Assembly: GCA_910587135.1 (NCBI GenBank)
Contig: CAJULF010000024.1
Span: forward strand, 1 to 43,226
Direction: 5' to 3'
Length of the DNA: 43,226 bases
Source of the DNA: an uncultured Oscillospiraceae bacterium
GTDB lineage: Bacteria > Bacillota > Clostridia > Oscillospirales > Ruminococcaceae
Positions 26,268 to 34,257 of this stretch are shown piece after piece. The notes beneath the pieces are model-generated. The model did no database searches and was not told where the DNA came from. It worked only from the letters and a program-made list of their open reading frames with translations. Each line of letters starts with the position of its first letter. The first letter of the stretch is position 1. A program made the translations under genes and the position numbers.

Positions 26268-26498
26268 TCGCACAATCTTTATGCGGCAGCCTGTATTTAA
26301 AGGTTGACCTAAAGCTGACTATTTAAAAAAATTTCAAAATTTCCGCACTCACGCTCCGCTTCACTCCGTTTCGCTTTGCGCGGCTGCGGAAACCGTACAC
26401 ATGTGCCATTCGGCAAATGTGTATTTTTGAAATTTCATGCGTTGGCATTGCTTTGTCAATAGGATTTTTCTACAAGCTGTCGCACAATCTTTGTGCGG
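26268..26498 (+). mobile_element. Structured repeat element, copy B, with flanking hairpin duplication
   Basis: The core 26287-26479 (193 bp) starts CAGCCTGTATTTAAAGG and ends TTTTTCTACAAGCTG. It keeps the AAATTTCAAAA and TTTTTGAAATTT arms, a hairpin closed by TTTCCGC/GCGGAAA, and a second hairpin of unrelated sequence (ACACAT..ATGTGT). It is flanked exactly by 19-bp direct repeats (26268-26286, 26480-26498) with one mismatch, each a hairpin CGCACAA..TTGTGCG. Removing element and one flank restores a longer palindrome, TTAAGG..CCTTAA, so it sits in the centre of another repeat. The rest of 26208-26658 holds no gene. Confidence 0.85.
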
Positions 26499-26628
26499 TA
26501 TATCCTTAATATTATTTTACTCAAATGAGCATTGTTTGTCAAGAGATAATTAGGAGCATAACAAAAAAATTAACGTCAGCAGGGCAGGGGAGAAGGCAGC
26601 GAACACGGTACCAACTTATATAAAATAA

Positions 26629-26649
26629 AGCGGCAAAATTTTTGCCGCT
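26629..26649 (-). terminator. Terminator of the yabP-yabQ-divIC group
   Basis: AGCGGCAAAA and TTTTGCCGCT form a symmetric stem followed on the minus strand by TTTATTTTATAT, 10 bp after the divIC stop. Confidence 0.85.
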
Positions 26650-26658
26650 CATATCTGT

Positions 26659-26991
26659 TTAATTTCCCGAGGAGGGGATAATATAATAAATACGCTCATC
26701 GGGGTTGGCGAAATCAAGCTTTTCGCGCGCGATATTCTCGATATACTCGTCAAGATTGGCGTTATCCTCAAGATATCGGCTTATCTCCGCGTTTTCTTCA
26801 AGCGTTCTGTTCGTTTTCTCAAGAAGCTCATCGTACTGCGCGTTGTATTCGTTTATCTGCATCTGGTCGTTAATTATGATATAGACGATAAAAATCGAAG
26901 CTATGGCAATGGCGATCCTTGCAAGGATCGAAACAAATCCATGTCTTTTTTTGTTTTCATGAGCTTCTTGTGACCTTAGCCTGAATGACAT
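26659..26991 (-). CDS. divIC: Septum formation initiator, DivIC/FtsB-type protein
   Basis: The 110-residue bitopic protein has a short basic N-terminus, one membrane helix (ILARIAIAIASIFIVYIII), then an outer coiled coil (QINEYNAQYDELLEKTNRT) and IAREKLDFANPDERIYYI, the typical DivIC end. It forms the DivIC-FtsL-DivIB complex that activates septal wall synthesis. The start at 26991 follows AAGGAAGTG and overlaps the end of yabQ by 35 bp. Position after yabP-yabQ matches Bacillus and supports DivIC over FtsL. Confidence 0.9.
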   Translation of the reverse strand: MSFRLRSQEAHENKKRHGFVSILARIAIAIASIFIVYIIINDQMQINEYNAQYDELLEKTNRTLEENAEISRYLEDNANLDEYIENIAREKLDFANPDERIYYIIPSSGN

Positions 26992-27499
26992 GACTTGTTT
27001 CACTTCCTTTGCTATTTTCGATAATATCTTTATTATACATCTTTTTATCTTTGGAATGCAAGTGTTTTGAAAGATTTTTTTGACTGTTGCTGAAAAAATC
27101 AGCAGCTTTACCAAAAACACCCGACATCATATGTGCAAAAGCTCCAAAGACCTTTTTGGCTTTATTGAGCGCCAGCCGTGCCAGTCTGCCTATTGTTTTG
27201 CGCCATACCACCGCAGCGGCGCTCTCTATCATGTTAAGCACTCTTCCTATCGTAACGATATAAGCAAATACACCCGCTCCAAAGCCCATTACGGTGTATA
27301 TCCTGACATAATTTCCGAGAACCATGGACAGCCTGAACACCAGCCCCGCCGCCAGAATAAAAAACAGCACATCGCAGACAAAAACCGCGGCTTTAAAGCG
27401 CAAAACCAATCTTACAACCCGAAACGCCTCATACACAAGCCCAAAAGCAAGCCCACAAATGAACGCTATCATAAAGCAATCGGGAATACTGTAACTCAT
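26957..27499 (-). CDS. yabQ: Spore cortex biosynthesis protein YabQ
   Basis: The 180-residue protein has an N-terminal block of three or four membrane helices (FMIAFICGLAFGLVYEAFRV opening, typical of YabQ) followed by a basic cytoplasmic tail. YabQ is needed for spore cortex formation and sits in the mother-cell membrane around the forespore. It follows yabP by 11 bp and overlaps divIC. Confidence 0.88.
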   Translation of the reverse strand: MSYSIPDCFMIAFICGLAFGLVYEAFRVVRLVLRFKAAVFVCDVLFFILAAGLVFRLSMVLGNYVRIYTVMGFGAGVFAYIVTIGRVLNMIESAAAVVWRKTIGRLARLALNKAKKVFGAFAHMMSGVFGKAADFFSNSQKNLSKHLHSKDKKMYNKDIIENSKGSETSHVIQAKVTRSS

Positions 27500-27510
27500 A
27501 ATTCCTCCGA

Positions 27511-27789
27511 TTATCTGAACAGTCGTTTTACGGGTCCGTCAAGGCTGCTGTTGCGGGAGTAGCTCATGGAGCTTACGGTACCTGTAAGGCTGAAATCTCC
27601 GCTTTCCGATTCCAGCGATATCACATGAAGGTCCTCGCCCTTTATCGTAAGCTCGCCCATTACGGTGTTCAGTATAACGCGGTTCTCCGTGAAGCTGTCG
27701 ATATCCTTTACGCCGGATATCCTCAGGGTCTTGCGTGATTCGAGTATTATGTTGTGCGGCAGTGCGGTAATTTGTTTCTGCATAATCAT
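27511..27789 (-). CDS. yabP: Sporulation protein YabP
   Basis: The 92-residue protein has the YabP fold signature: LESRKTLRISGVKDIDSFTE, TVMGELTIKGEDLHV, and a second beta stretch with LTGTVSSM. In Bacillus it is a sigma-E-dependent partner of YabQ. The start is ATG 27789 (a second ATG two codons later). A better SD (AAAGGAG) lies about 25 bp upstream in a hairpin with GCTCCCTTT, so ribosome access may be controlled. Confidence 0.9.
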   Translation of the reverse strand: MIMQKQITALPHNIILESRKTLRISGVKDIDSFTENRVILNTVMGELTIKGEDLHVISLESESGDFSLTGTVSSMSYSRNSSLDGPVKRLFR

Positions 27790-27883
27790 AATTATGCCCC
27801 AAAGGGAGCATATCTCCTTTCCGAATATCGCTTCCGCGCGGTCTGGCTTTCAAGCGCGCGGAATAATGTTGTCCGTTTTGTAG

Positions 27884-27912
27884 ATTATATTCGCGTTAAA
27901 AGGATAATATGA
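27884..27912 (-). promoter_or_regulatory. Possible sigma-E promoter for yabP-yabQ
   Basis: Minus-strand TCATATT (27906-27912) and AATATAAT (27884-27891) are placed like the sigma-E -35 (ATA) and -10 (CATACAAT), with about 16 bp between ATA and the -10. It also partly fits a housekeeping -10. Confidence 0.45.
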
Positions 27913-27944
27913 CAATGCATGACCCCCGTTCGGGATTTATTGAA

Positions 27945-28184
27945 TTAAACCACCTCGTACAAAGCCGCAGCGTCTTCCTTCTTAGTATACTCCTTTACAT
28001 CAAGAACGCGCACTTTAAGCGGCTTTGTGCCGATATTTATTTCAATAATATCTCCCACCTTAACGTCGTAGGATGCTCTGGCGGTCTTTCCGTTTACAGT
28101 GACCTTCTCCGCATCGCAAGCCTCGTTGGCGACCGTTCTGCGCTTGATCAGGCGGGATATTTTCAGATATTTGTCAAGTCTCAT
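27945..28184 (-). CDS. rqcP: S4-domain RNA-binding protein RqcP (YabO)
   Basis: The 79 residues form a single S4 RNA-binding domain (MRLDKYLKISRLIKRRTVA, VTVNGKTARASYDVKVGDII). In Firmicutes RqcP binds stalled 50S subunits and helps RqcH add alanine tails during ribosome quality control. SD AAGGAG lies 5 bp before ATG. It has the same position between hup and yabP as in related spore formers. Confidence 0.92.
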   Translation of the reverse strand: MRLDKYLKISRLIKRRTVANEACDAEKVTVNGKTARASYDVKVGDIIEINIGTKPLKVRVLDVKEYTKKEDAAALYEVV

Positions 28185-28273
28185 AAAATCTCCTTAAAAT
28201 GACAAAAGCAGTGCGCAATCCAACCCGCCTTTCGGAGAGCCGCAAAACCACACACCGCTTGTTGTTTAAATAA

Positions 28274-28313
28274 TCAAAAAACGCTGCCGTCCCGAACTTA
28301 GTTGGAAACAGCG
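28274..28313 (-). terminator. Terminator overlapping the hup stop codon
   Basis: ACGCTG in the last codons of hup pairs with CAGCGT just after the stop, followed by TTTTTTG. The stem is short and the loop long, so it is a moderate call. Confidence 0.45.
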
Positions 28314-28573
28314 TCCTTAAGACCTCTGCCTGCCTTGAATGCGGGAACCTTTGTAGCAGGGATCTGAATCTTCTTCTTGGTCTGGGGATTGATACCGGAT
28401 CTCGCAGCACGCTCACGAACCTCAAATGTGCCAAATCCTACCAACTGAATGGACTCGCCCTTTGCCAATGTTTCGGTAATTGTTTCGATAACACCTGCAA
28501 TAGCCTTCTCAGAATCCTTCTTGGAAAGACCCGACTTAGCTGCTACCTCTGATACTAATTCTGCCTTTGTCAT
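28298..28573 (-). CDS. hup: DNA-binding protein HU
   Basis: The 91-residue HU/IHF-family protein has MTKAELVSEVAAKSGLSKKD at the start, GFGTFEVRERAARSGINPQT forming the DNA-binding arm, and PAFKAGRGLKDAV at the end. It bends and compacts DNA. SD GGAGG lies 9 bp before the ATG. It follows mazG by 25 bp, matching the cluster order seen in other Firmicutes. Confidence 0.97.
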   Translation of the reverse strand: MTKAELVSEVAAKSGLSKKDSEKAIAGVIETITETLAKGESIQLVGFGTFEVRERAARSGINPQTKKKIQIPATKVPAFKAGRGLKDAVSN

Positions 28574-28598
28574 GTTGTTAAACCTCCAAAATATCTAT

Positions 28599-29426
28599 TT
28601 ATCGGTCGATTGACGTTACGTCGTGACCGCCGAAAACCTTTTCAGCCATACCTTGCAGCTCCTCGTCAGAAAGCTTGTCCGATGCGCCGCAGTCGGCCTT
28701 TTTGTTCAAAAGCTCTTTTTCGAGAGTCCTAAACAATATTATAAAATTATTTGTCGAATAAGTCAAGGCTTTTTCGCCGTCAACCTTTAAAATTCTGTCC
28801 AAATTACAAAAAGACAACAATAAATCACCCAATAAATGTTGATTTTGTACATTATCGGAATCAAAATTATTGGCTTCAAGCCTATCCAGACCCGCACGAA
28901 TCCTGTCCGCAAACTCCTTCGCGCTGTTTATCGGCAGTCCTGCTCTTGCGGCGCGCTTGCAAACCTTTTCACCCCTAAGCAGGGCAGGGAAGGTCTTGGG
29001 CACGCTTTCAAGCGTGTCGGCAAAGGTCTCCTGCTTCTTGGACTCCTTTTTCAAAGCGTCCCAGTTCTTCAGAACATCGTCGCAGTCGTTTACCTTTACC
29101 TCGCCGAAAACATGTGGGTGGCGGTAAATAAGCTTCTGACAAATATCGTTACAAACGTCATCAAATGTGAAATTGCTCAGTTCGGTTTCAATAGCTGAAT
29201 GAAATGCAATCTGAAGGAGCAGGTCACCCAATTCCTCGCGAAGCATCTCGGGGCTGTTGCAGTCAATGCCCTCGCATACCTCGTATGCTTCCTCGATAAG
29301 GTCGGTGCGGATACTTTCATGTGTCTGAACCTTATCCCAAGGGCAGCCGTTTTCCGAGCGGAGAATTTTAATAATCGCCAGCAGGTCGTTAATATCGTAT
29401 TTTTCTTTAAATTCAAAATTCAACAT
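28599..29426 (-). CDS. mazG: Nucleoside triphosphate pyrophosphohydrolase, MazG family
   Basis: The 275-residue protein has two MazG-type helical units. The first contains NGCPWDKVQTHESI and the EEAYEVCEGI and REELGDLLLQIAFH metal-binding sequence; the second contains the weaker LLGDLLLSFCNL. It hydrolyses NTPs to NMP and pyrophosphate. In Bacillus the gene at this place (yabN) also carries a methyltransferase domain, which is absent here. ATG 29426 was chosen over an in-frame TTG two codons earlier. The spoVB gene ends 51 bp upstream. Confidence 0.93.
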   Translation of the reverse strand: MLNFEFKEKYDINDLLAIIKILRSENGCPWDKVQTHESIRTDLIEEAYEVCEGIDCNSPEMLREELGDLLLQIAFHSAIETELSNFTFDDVCNDICQKLIYRHPHVFGEVKVNDCDDVLKNWDALKKESKKQETFADTLESVPKTFPALLRGEKVCKRAARAGLPINSAKEFADRIRAGLDRLEANNFDSDNVQNQHLLGDLLLSFCNLDRILKVDGEKALTYSTNNFIILFRTLEKELLNKKADCGASDKLSDEELQGMAEKVFGGHDVTSIDR

Positions 29427-29477
29427 TTTCAACCCATCAACCCTTTTGCTGTACTATTTGACGATACCTTTAATATA

Positions 29478-31196
29478 TTACCCTATTTTTGAGGATTTTG
29501 CAAGGGGTTTTTGAAATTTTTTTGCATTTTTTTGTCTTATTATGCCACTTGTACGAAAAACTCCGCTGATTATTAGTAATAATACATAAAGAATTGCCCC
29601 TGCTCCGACAGAAATCAGCACAGATGCTATGTTATTTAATTGATTTTTCAACACCAAATGCGTAATGTAAGCTCCCGCTCCGCACACTATTCCGCAAATC
29701 GCGGGCGGAATTACGGCTCTCGCAAGATTTATTTTTACGGGAATATATTTTTTCATTGCCGCCGCTCCCATAACCGTCATCAAAATATATCCCGCGGCGC
29801 TGGATAAAGCCGCTCCCGAGATATTTACGGCGGGAATGGATATCAATATCGGGTTCAGTATCAGCTTTGCGCATACGGAGCATATCATCAGTATGAGCGG
29901 AATATGCGCCTTGCATATCGCCTGGAATATTCCGAACATTGCCGAGGCTGTCACCATAAACAGCCCGCCCATGCAGAGAATAACAAACGAATCAAGGCAG
30001 ACGCTCACTTCCGCGGCGCGTGATTTGTAGAGCATTGTCAGAATAGGTCCCGCGAGCGCCGCCGCTCCGAAGCAGGCAGGGCAGCCTATGACCGCCGCGG
30101 AACGGAACTGCATGAAAATACGTCCCGAAAGCGTATCAAGGTCATGCCGCTCCCATGCGGCGGCTATTTCGGGCGCAAATGTCTTTTCCGTCATGCCCGC
30201 GAATGACGGAATGAGCATAAAAAGCGACGTGGCTATACCGGTGTAGCTGCCGTACATAAAGTTGGGAAGTCCCGCCAAGCCGTCGCAGCTGACGAGTATA
30301 CCGGAAAAGGCTCTGTTGAAATATTCGGGCTCTGACGCAATCGCGCCCGAAATTGACCTTGTTACCGTTAGCAGATCCACAAATGACACGCAGTTCATAA
30401 CCAGTGCGCTGGCGGCTATTGGCGCGGTTTCCCTTATCAGCCTGAAGCATATGCAGCGGCGTCCGCCCTCAAATTTGGGAAGAGCATCTGTTCTTTTTCT
30501 CTTTTTATCGGCTATTATAAGCGTTATAAGCCCGCAAAGCTCGCTTATGCTGACCGCCAAGACAGCTCCAGCGGCGGCGTAAGGAAGCGCTGCACGGTAT
30601 GCCTGCTCCGCGCTTGCGGGATCCGTTCCGAAAACCGTAAGACCGCTTTCAAAGCGCTGCTTTGCGTAAAAAATAACCGCATAGGACAGAAGAAGTCCGA
30701 ATACCGCACGGGAAACAGCCTCCGCGACCGAAGCCGCCGAGGAGGGTACAACGTTCGCCATGCCCTCGTAATATCCCCTCAGTACCGCTCCTATACAGCA
30801 CAGCATCACCGCAGGGGCAATGCAGATTATAGCAGGAGTGCTTTGAGGAGAGCAGGCTATATGCTCCGCGAATGGCTTTGCGAAGAACGCTGTTGCCAAA
30901 GTTCCCACAAGACCTACCGCCGCAAAGAACATCATAGCGGTATTTTTTACAGCAGACGCGTATCCGTGCCGTTCAGACGCGACACTTTGCGCGGTGATAC
31001 GCATTATTACCGTTGGAACGCCCGCGGCGGTAACGGCGAATATAGGCGAATACAGACCGTATGCGGTGGAAAAGTAACCCATGCCCGTACCGCCGAGCAG
31101 ATTTGCCAGCGGTATCTTGAACAGCGCACCTACGATTTTGGTTATCGCCATTGACACAAACAGGATAGCTGTGTTTTTGATATATTTTTGCTGCAT
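29478..31196 (-). CDS. spoVB: Stage V sporulation protein B / MurJ-like flippase
   Basis: The 572-residue protein has about 14 membrane helices and the MOP-superfamily N-terminus SMAITKIVGALFKIPLANLLG. SpoVB flips cortex peptidoglycan precursor (lipid II) during spore formation. The start is ATG 31196 after GAAAGGAAA. The frame stays open to 31328, but that extension reads into repeat copy C and should be ignored. A GCATATT..CAATAAAC pair upstream (about 31220-31250, minus) could be a sigma-E promoter, weakly. It heads the spoVB-mazG-hup-rqcP-yabP-yabQ-divIC cluster. Confidence 0.92.
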   Translation of the reverse strand: MQQKYIKNTAILFVSMAITKIVGALFKIPLANLLGGTGMGYFSTAYGLYSPIFAVTAAGVPTVIMRITAQSVASERHGYASAVKNTAMMFFAAVGLVGTLATAFFAKPFAEHIACSPQSTPAIICIAPAVMLCCIGAVLRGYYEGMANVVPSSAASVAEAVSRAVFGLLLSYAVIFYAKQRFESGLTVFGTDPASAEQAYRAALPYAAAGAVLAVSISELCGLITLIIADKKRKRTDALPKFEGGRRCICFRLIRETAPIAASALVMNCVSFVDLLTVTRSISGAIASEPEYFNRAFSGILVSCDGLAGLPNFMYGSYTGIATSLFMLIPSFAGMTEKTFAPEIAAAWERHDLDTLSGRIFMQFRSAAVIGCPACFGAAALAGPILTMLYKSRAAEVSVCLDSFVILCMGGLFMVTASAMFGIFQAICKAHIPLILMICSVCAKLILNPILISIPAVNISGAALSSAAGYILMTVMGAAAMKKYIPVKINLARAVIPPAICGIVCGAGAYITHLVLKNQLNNIASVLISVGAGAILYVLLLIISGVFRTSGIIRQKNAKKFQKPLAKSSKIG

Positions 31197-31262
31197 ACTC
31201 GTTTTCCTTTCAATAAGCTTGTTCTGTACAAGTTTATTGCGGAAAATGCCCGAATATGCAGA

Positions 31263-31560
31263 AAGCCGCACGTTAAATGCGGCTTCAGTTTGTAGAAAAA
31301 GCCTATTTGCCACGCAATGTCGGCGCATGAAATTTCAAAAAGTGTCATAATTTGCACAGCAAATTATGACCGGTTTCCGCAAACGCGCGGAGGTGGTTTT
31401 GCGCAATATGCGCGTAGCTGCTTGTGGAGTTTTGCAGCTGTTTGCGCAAAACCTCGCGCAGCGAACGGCGCGTGCTTGCGGAAATTTTGAAATTTTTTAA
31501 AATAATCCAATTCAGGTCAACCTTTATATACAGTCTGAAGCCGCATGTTATATTCGGCTT
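31263..31560 (-). mobile_element. Structured repeat element, copy C (inverted), with flanking hairpin duplication
   Basis: The core 31286-31537 (252 bp) reads on the minus strand from CAGACTGTATATAAAGG to the inverted copy CTTTTTCTACAAACTG. The conserved arms are present. The hairpin closed by TTTCCGC/GCGGAAA is longer here, with inner pairing that includes TTTTGCGCAA, and the second hairpin is CATAATTTGC..GCAAATTATG. Flanks are 23-bp direct repeats (31263-31285 and 31538-31560, 20 of 23 identical), each a hairpin AAGCCG..CGGCTT. It lies between spoVB and cotJA. No gene is supported in 31197-31661. Confidence 0.85.
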
Positions 31561-31589
31561 GTTATTTATGCACCGAATTAAATAATTAT

Positions 31590-31597
31590 CATAAAAT
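31590..31597 (+). promoter_or_regulatory. Possible sigma-E -10 element before cotJABC
   Basis: CATAAAAT matches the sigma-E -10 consensus CATACAAT at seven of eight positions, 65 bp before the cotJA start. The -35 is not clear. Two small hairpins (AACGACA..TGTCGTT and AGCGG..CCGCT) follow in the leader. Confidence 0.35.
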
Positions 31598-31661
31598 AAG
31601 ATAACGACAGCGTGTCGTTTAAAGCGGCTTTGATCTGCCGCTGTGACGAAAGGAGAATCGT

Positions 31662-31832
31662 ATGGAAATGAATAAGGAAAGCCGCGGGAAGCGTCCCGGC
31701 TACGCCTTTGTGCCAAGACAGCGGATGGAGAAGGTCTATTCGCCGAGCAAGGCGATAAAGGTCGGCACAATTTTCCCCGAGCTTAATATTACTTTGGAGG
31801 AATATGAGAGGGGGCTGTATAATGGCAAATAA
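31662..31832 (+). CDS. cotJA: Spore coat associated protein CotJA
   Basis: The small 56-residue protein has the CotJA signature: a tyrosine/proline-rich start (RPGYAFVPRQRMEKVYSP) and GTIFPELN near the end. SD AAAGGAG lies upstream of ATG 31662. Its stop codon overlaps the cotJB start. It is the first gene of the cotJABC operon, controlled by sigma-E in Bacillus. Confidence 0.85.
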   Translation: MEMNKESRGKRPGYAFVPRQRMEKVYSPSKAIKVGTIFPELNITLEEYERGLYNGK

Positions 31833-32148
31833 CATGATGAACCGCCGTCCCATGAATCAGCCCAACATGAACCGAAACAGCGGCGGCAGCAACAGTTCCC
31901 CCGATAAAAGCTGTGAGGAGCTTCTGAGGGCTATCGCCGAGGCGGATTTCTTCGCGCAGGATCTGAAGCTTTACCTGGACACTCACCCCGAGGATTCACG
32001 GGCTCTTGAAATGTTCAGAGAAGCGTGCAGACAGTCCAAGGCTTGCAAGGCGGCATTTGAGGACAGCTTCTATCCCCTTACCGCATGCTCCGCAGGCAGG
32101 GACGGGGAATGGGATTGGCTTGAAGGCTGCTTCCCGCCCAACAGCTGA
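31822..32148 (+). CDS. cotJB: Spore coat protein CotJB
   Basis: The 108-residue protein has a Met/Asn-rich N-terminus (MANNMMNRRPMNQPNMNRNS) followed by the conserved CotJB helix region (LLRAIAEADFFAQDLKLYLD, THPEDSRAL) and GEWDWLEGCFPP at the end. ATG 31822 follows GAGAGGGGG within the end of cotJA, so translation is coupled. Confidence 0.9.
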   Translation: MANNMMNRRPMNQPNMNRNSGGSNSSPDKSCEELLRAIAEADFFAQDLKLYLDTHPEDSRALEMFREACRQSKACKAAFEDSFYPLTACSAGRDGEWDWLEGCFPPNS

Positions 32149-32163
32149 TTGTGAGGTGAAAGT

Positions 32164-32733
32164 ATGTTTATTTTTGAAAAGAGAACTCAGATACCTGTCT
32201 GCATAAAAAACAGAAACCCAAGACTGGCGGGTATCATAATCAGCCAGTACGGTGGACCGGACGGTGAGCTGAGCGCATCCTTGCGCTACTTATCCCAGCG
32301 CTTTACCATGCCGGATAATATGGGCAAGGCGCTTTTGACAGATATAGGCACGGAAGAATTAGCCCATCTTGAAATTGTCGGGAGCATAGTAGGTCAGCTT
32401 ACCGATGGTGAAGGTGCAAAGAGCTTTGACAAGTACGGTCGCGGTGATTATTACGTAGATCACGGAAATGCGGTGTATCCACAGAGTGCGGCTGGTTCAC
32501 CGTTTACCGCGGCTTATCTTCAGTCCAAGGGCGATCCGATAGCGGATTTGGTTGAGAATCTCGCGGCGGAGCAAAAGGCGCGTGCTACCTATGACAACAT
32601 TCTCAGGCTGTCGGATGATCCCGACGTGAACGAGGTAATAAAGTTCCTGCGCGAGCGTGAGATTGTTCACTTCCAGCGCTTTGGCGAGCTGCTCAACATC
32701 TATCAGAGCAGAATTGACAATGAGAACTGCTGA
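32164..32733 (+). CDS. cotJC: Spore coat protein CotJC, manganese catalase family
   Basis: The 189-residue ferritin-like protein is related to manganese catalases. Metal-ligand motifs are seen in ELSASLRYLSQRF, GTEELAHLEIVG and the late REREIVHFQRFGE. It is a coat-associated, possibly peroxide-degrading enzyme. SD GTGAGGTG precedes ATG. It follows cotJB by 15 bp. Confidence 0.93.
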   Translation: MFIFEKRTQIPVCIKNRNPRLAGIIISQYGGPDGELSASLRYLSQRFTMPDNMGKALLTDIGTEELAHLEIVGSIVGQLTDGEGAKSFDKYGRGDYYVDHGNAVYPQSAAGSPFTAAYLQSKGDPIADLVENLAAEQKARATYDNILRLSDDPDVNEVIKFLREREIVHFQRFGELLNIYQSRIDNENC

Positions 32734-32798
32734 TACTGTCTTGTGCCGATAAAACGACACAGCGAGATCTTCGCACAGAGTTGTAAGACTTATACCTG

Positions 32799-32841
32799 AA
32801 AAACCTCTCAACCGGCTAATAAAGCGGTTTGAGAGGTTTTT
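32799..32841. terminator. Bidirectional terminator between cotJC and the membrane protein gene
   Basis: AAAAACCTCTCAA with CCG pairs with CGGTTTGAGAGGTTTTT (one bulge). A and T runs on both sides let it serve cotJC (plus) and the converging gene (minus). Confidence 0.88.
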
Positions 32842-32848
32842 GGCAGTA

Positions 32849-33586
32849 TTATTTTTTTCGGGAACATACGATTTTTCCGGCTATCCAAAGCAATGTTGTG
32901 ACGGATATAAATATCAACACGAACATATTTATCTCCTCCTGCCACCGCAAAGCAAGCACGAGGATATCGCCAACCAACGCCGCAAGAAAGGGAAGGGGAG
33001 AAAATCTGTTTTCGCCGTCGCGGTCATAAAAGCGCTTGAGCATTATTGTAAACAATATCACCATACCCGCCGAAACGATAATCTCAAGGGGTATGAACAG
33101 ATACGCCAAGGAAATATCTGTATGATACACAACGGGAATCGACATGGAGTAGGCTACTGTATACGCGAACGACAGCCATTTCACCCCCGCGCCGTGCTGC
33201 TCCTTTACGCTCTGGAGTGTATGTGCCGCCATGGAGATAAGTATCATTCCATAAGATGTAAATTGTATACCGGGTATAGTGCCATCGGTATGTACCATGC
33301 CTCCGAGCAGAAGTATTCCCGCGGCTAAGGCAAGACCTCCGAATAACTTTTCCTTGTGTTCCTTATGATATTTCACACATTGCACTGCGGCAAAAGCAAA
33401 CGCGCATATTATCGATACCGCGGTGAGTGTTATCATATAATAGTCCAGCGCGTCGTACCCGGAGAAATCCCCCGTAAAGCATACTGCAAGACTTATTATC
33501 CTCTCAGTGGTAAGTATCACAAAATAAAGAGCAAGAAATATAAATTTCACAAGCCCGAATTTTGAATTTGTTTTTTCATTTGTCAA
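32849..33586 (-). CDS. Multi-pass membrane protein of unknown function
   Basis: The 245-residue protein has about seven membrane helices and no motif I recognise. The N-terminus is short and cytoplasmic (MTNEKTNSKFG), then FIFLALYFVILTTERIISLAV. Charged stretches such as KYHKEHKEK and KRFYDRDGEN mark cytoplasmic loops. It is converging with cotJC and downstream of the DUF4364 gene, separated from it by about 100 bp holding a GCCCGAAA..TTTCGGGC hairpin (33624-33655). Confidence 0.75.
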   Translation of the reverse strand: MTNEKTNSKFGLVKFIFLALYFVILTTERIISLAVCFTGDFSGYDALDYYMITLTAVSIICAFAFAAVQCVKYHKEHKEKLFGGLALAAGILLLGGMVHTDGTIPGIQFTSYGMILISMAAHTLQSVKEQHGAGVKWLSFAYTVAYSMSIPVVYHTDISLAYLFIPLEIIVSAGMVILFTIMLKRFYDRDGENRFSPLPFLAALVGDILVLALRWQEEINMFVLIFISVTTLLWIAGKIVCSRKK

Positions 33587-33690
33587 AATAATCCCCCTTT
33601 TCTTTTTAAAACCCGTTATCTTAGCCCGAAATACTTGTTCGGAAGCGTTTCGGGCAATAATAACAAATTCTCGGAACGCGCCGAAAATTG

Positions 33691-34230
33691 TTATTTGAAA
33701 TAATTGTTCAGATATTGCCGCAGTCCGCGCGGATCTTTTTTCAGTTTTGATTTTATGTTTTCCGCCTGCTCCGCAGTATCAGTAATGACATTAAGATAAT
33801 ACTTTTGTTTGCCGCTGTCGTCCTTTATGGAAATACCCATAGTGCAGCTTCCGTTAGGGTTCTGGGCATAGCGCACGGAAAGTATTGAACTGTGCTGTTT
33901 TGCCGCATCGCGGGTATATACTCTCACAGCCTCCTCGAACATTTTTTCCCTTACGGACGGCGGCAGGTCCTCGGACAGCTCCTTTGCCGCTTTTATACCT
34001 ATCGCGGTGTTGGAATAGAACGCCGCGCCCTCATGCTCGGTTATTGCGCAGTGCCGTTCGCAGATGGTTTCCAGCGCTTCCATGAGGTCAAAGTAATTTA
34101 CCGCCTGCTCATAGGACGTAATCTCAATAAGCTGTTCCCGCGAAAGGGGACAGCCCAGCGAATATATCAGATGACATATAAGAATACGAATTTGTTCTTT
34201 GTCCTCAATTCTTATTCTTGGAGTTTCCAT
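33691..34230 (-). CDS. DUF4364 family protein
   Basis: The 179-residue protein resembles the DUF4364 family of Clostridia: an N-terminal winged-helix-like part (EQIRILICHLIYSLGCPLSR, EALETICERHCAI) and a C-terminal alpha/beta part with a conserved SCTMGISIKDDSG stretch. A transcription-regulator fold is suggested by the N-terminus; the target is unknown. It lies 27 bp after the HAD gene, at the end of the aro operon. Confidence 0.75.
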   Translation of the reverse strand: METPRIRIEDKEQIRILICHLIYSLGCPLSREQLIEITSYEQAVNYFDLMEALETICERHCAITEHEGAAFYSNTAIGIKAAKELSEDLPPSVREKMFEEAVRVYTRDAAKQHSSILSVRYAQNPNGSCTMGISIKDDSGKQKYYLNVITDTAEQAENIKSKLKKDPRGLRQYLNNYFK

Positions 34231-34257
34231 ATATTTTCTCCTTTGCTTCGGGGTATA

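Noticed and set aside
27539..27819. Frame overlapping yabP with AAAGGAG close to its ATG
   Set aside because: SD is only two bases from the ATG, composition is shadow-like, and yabP in the other frame has clear family similarity.
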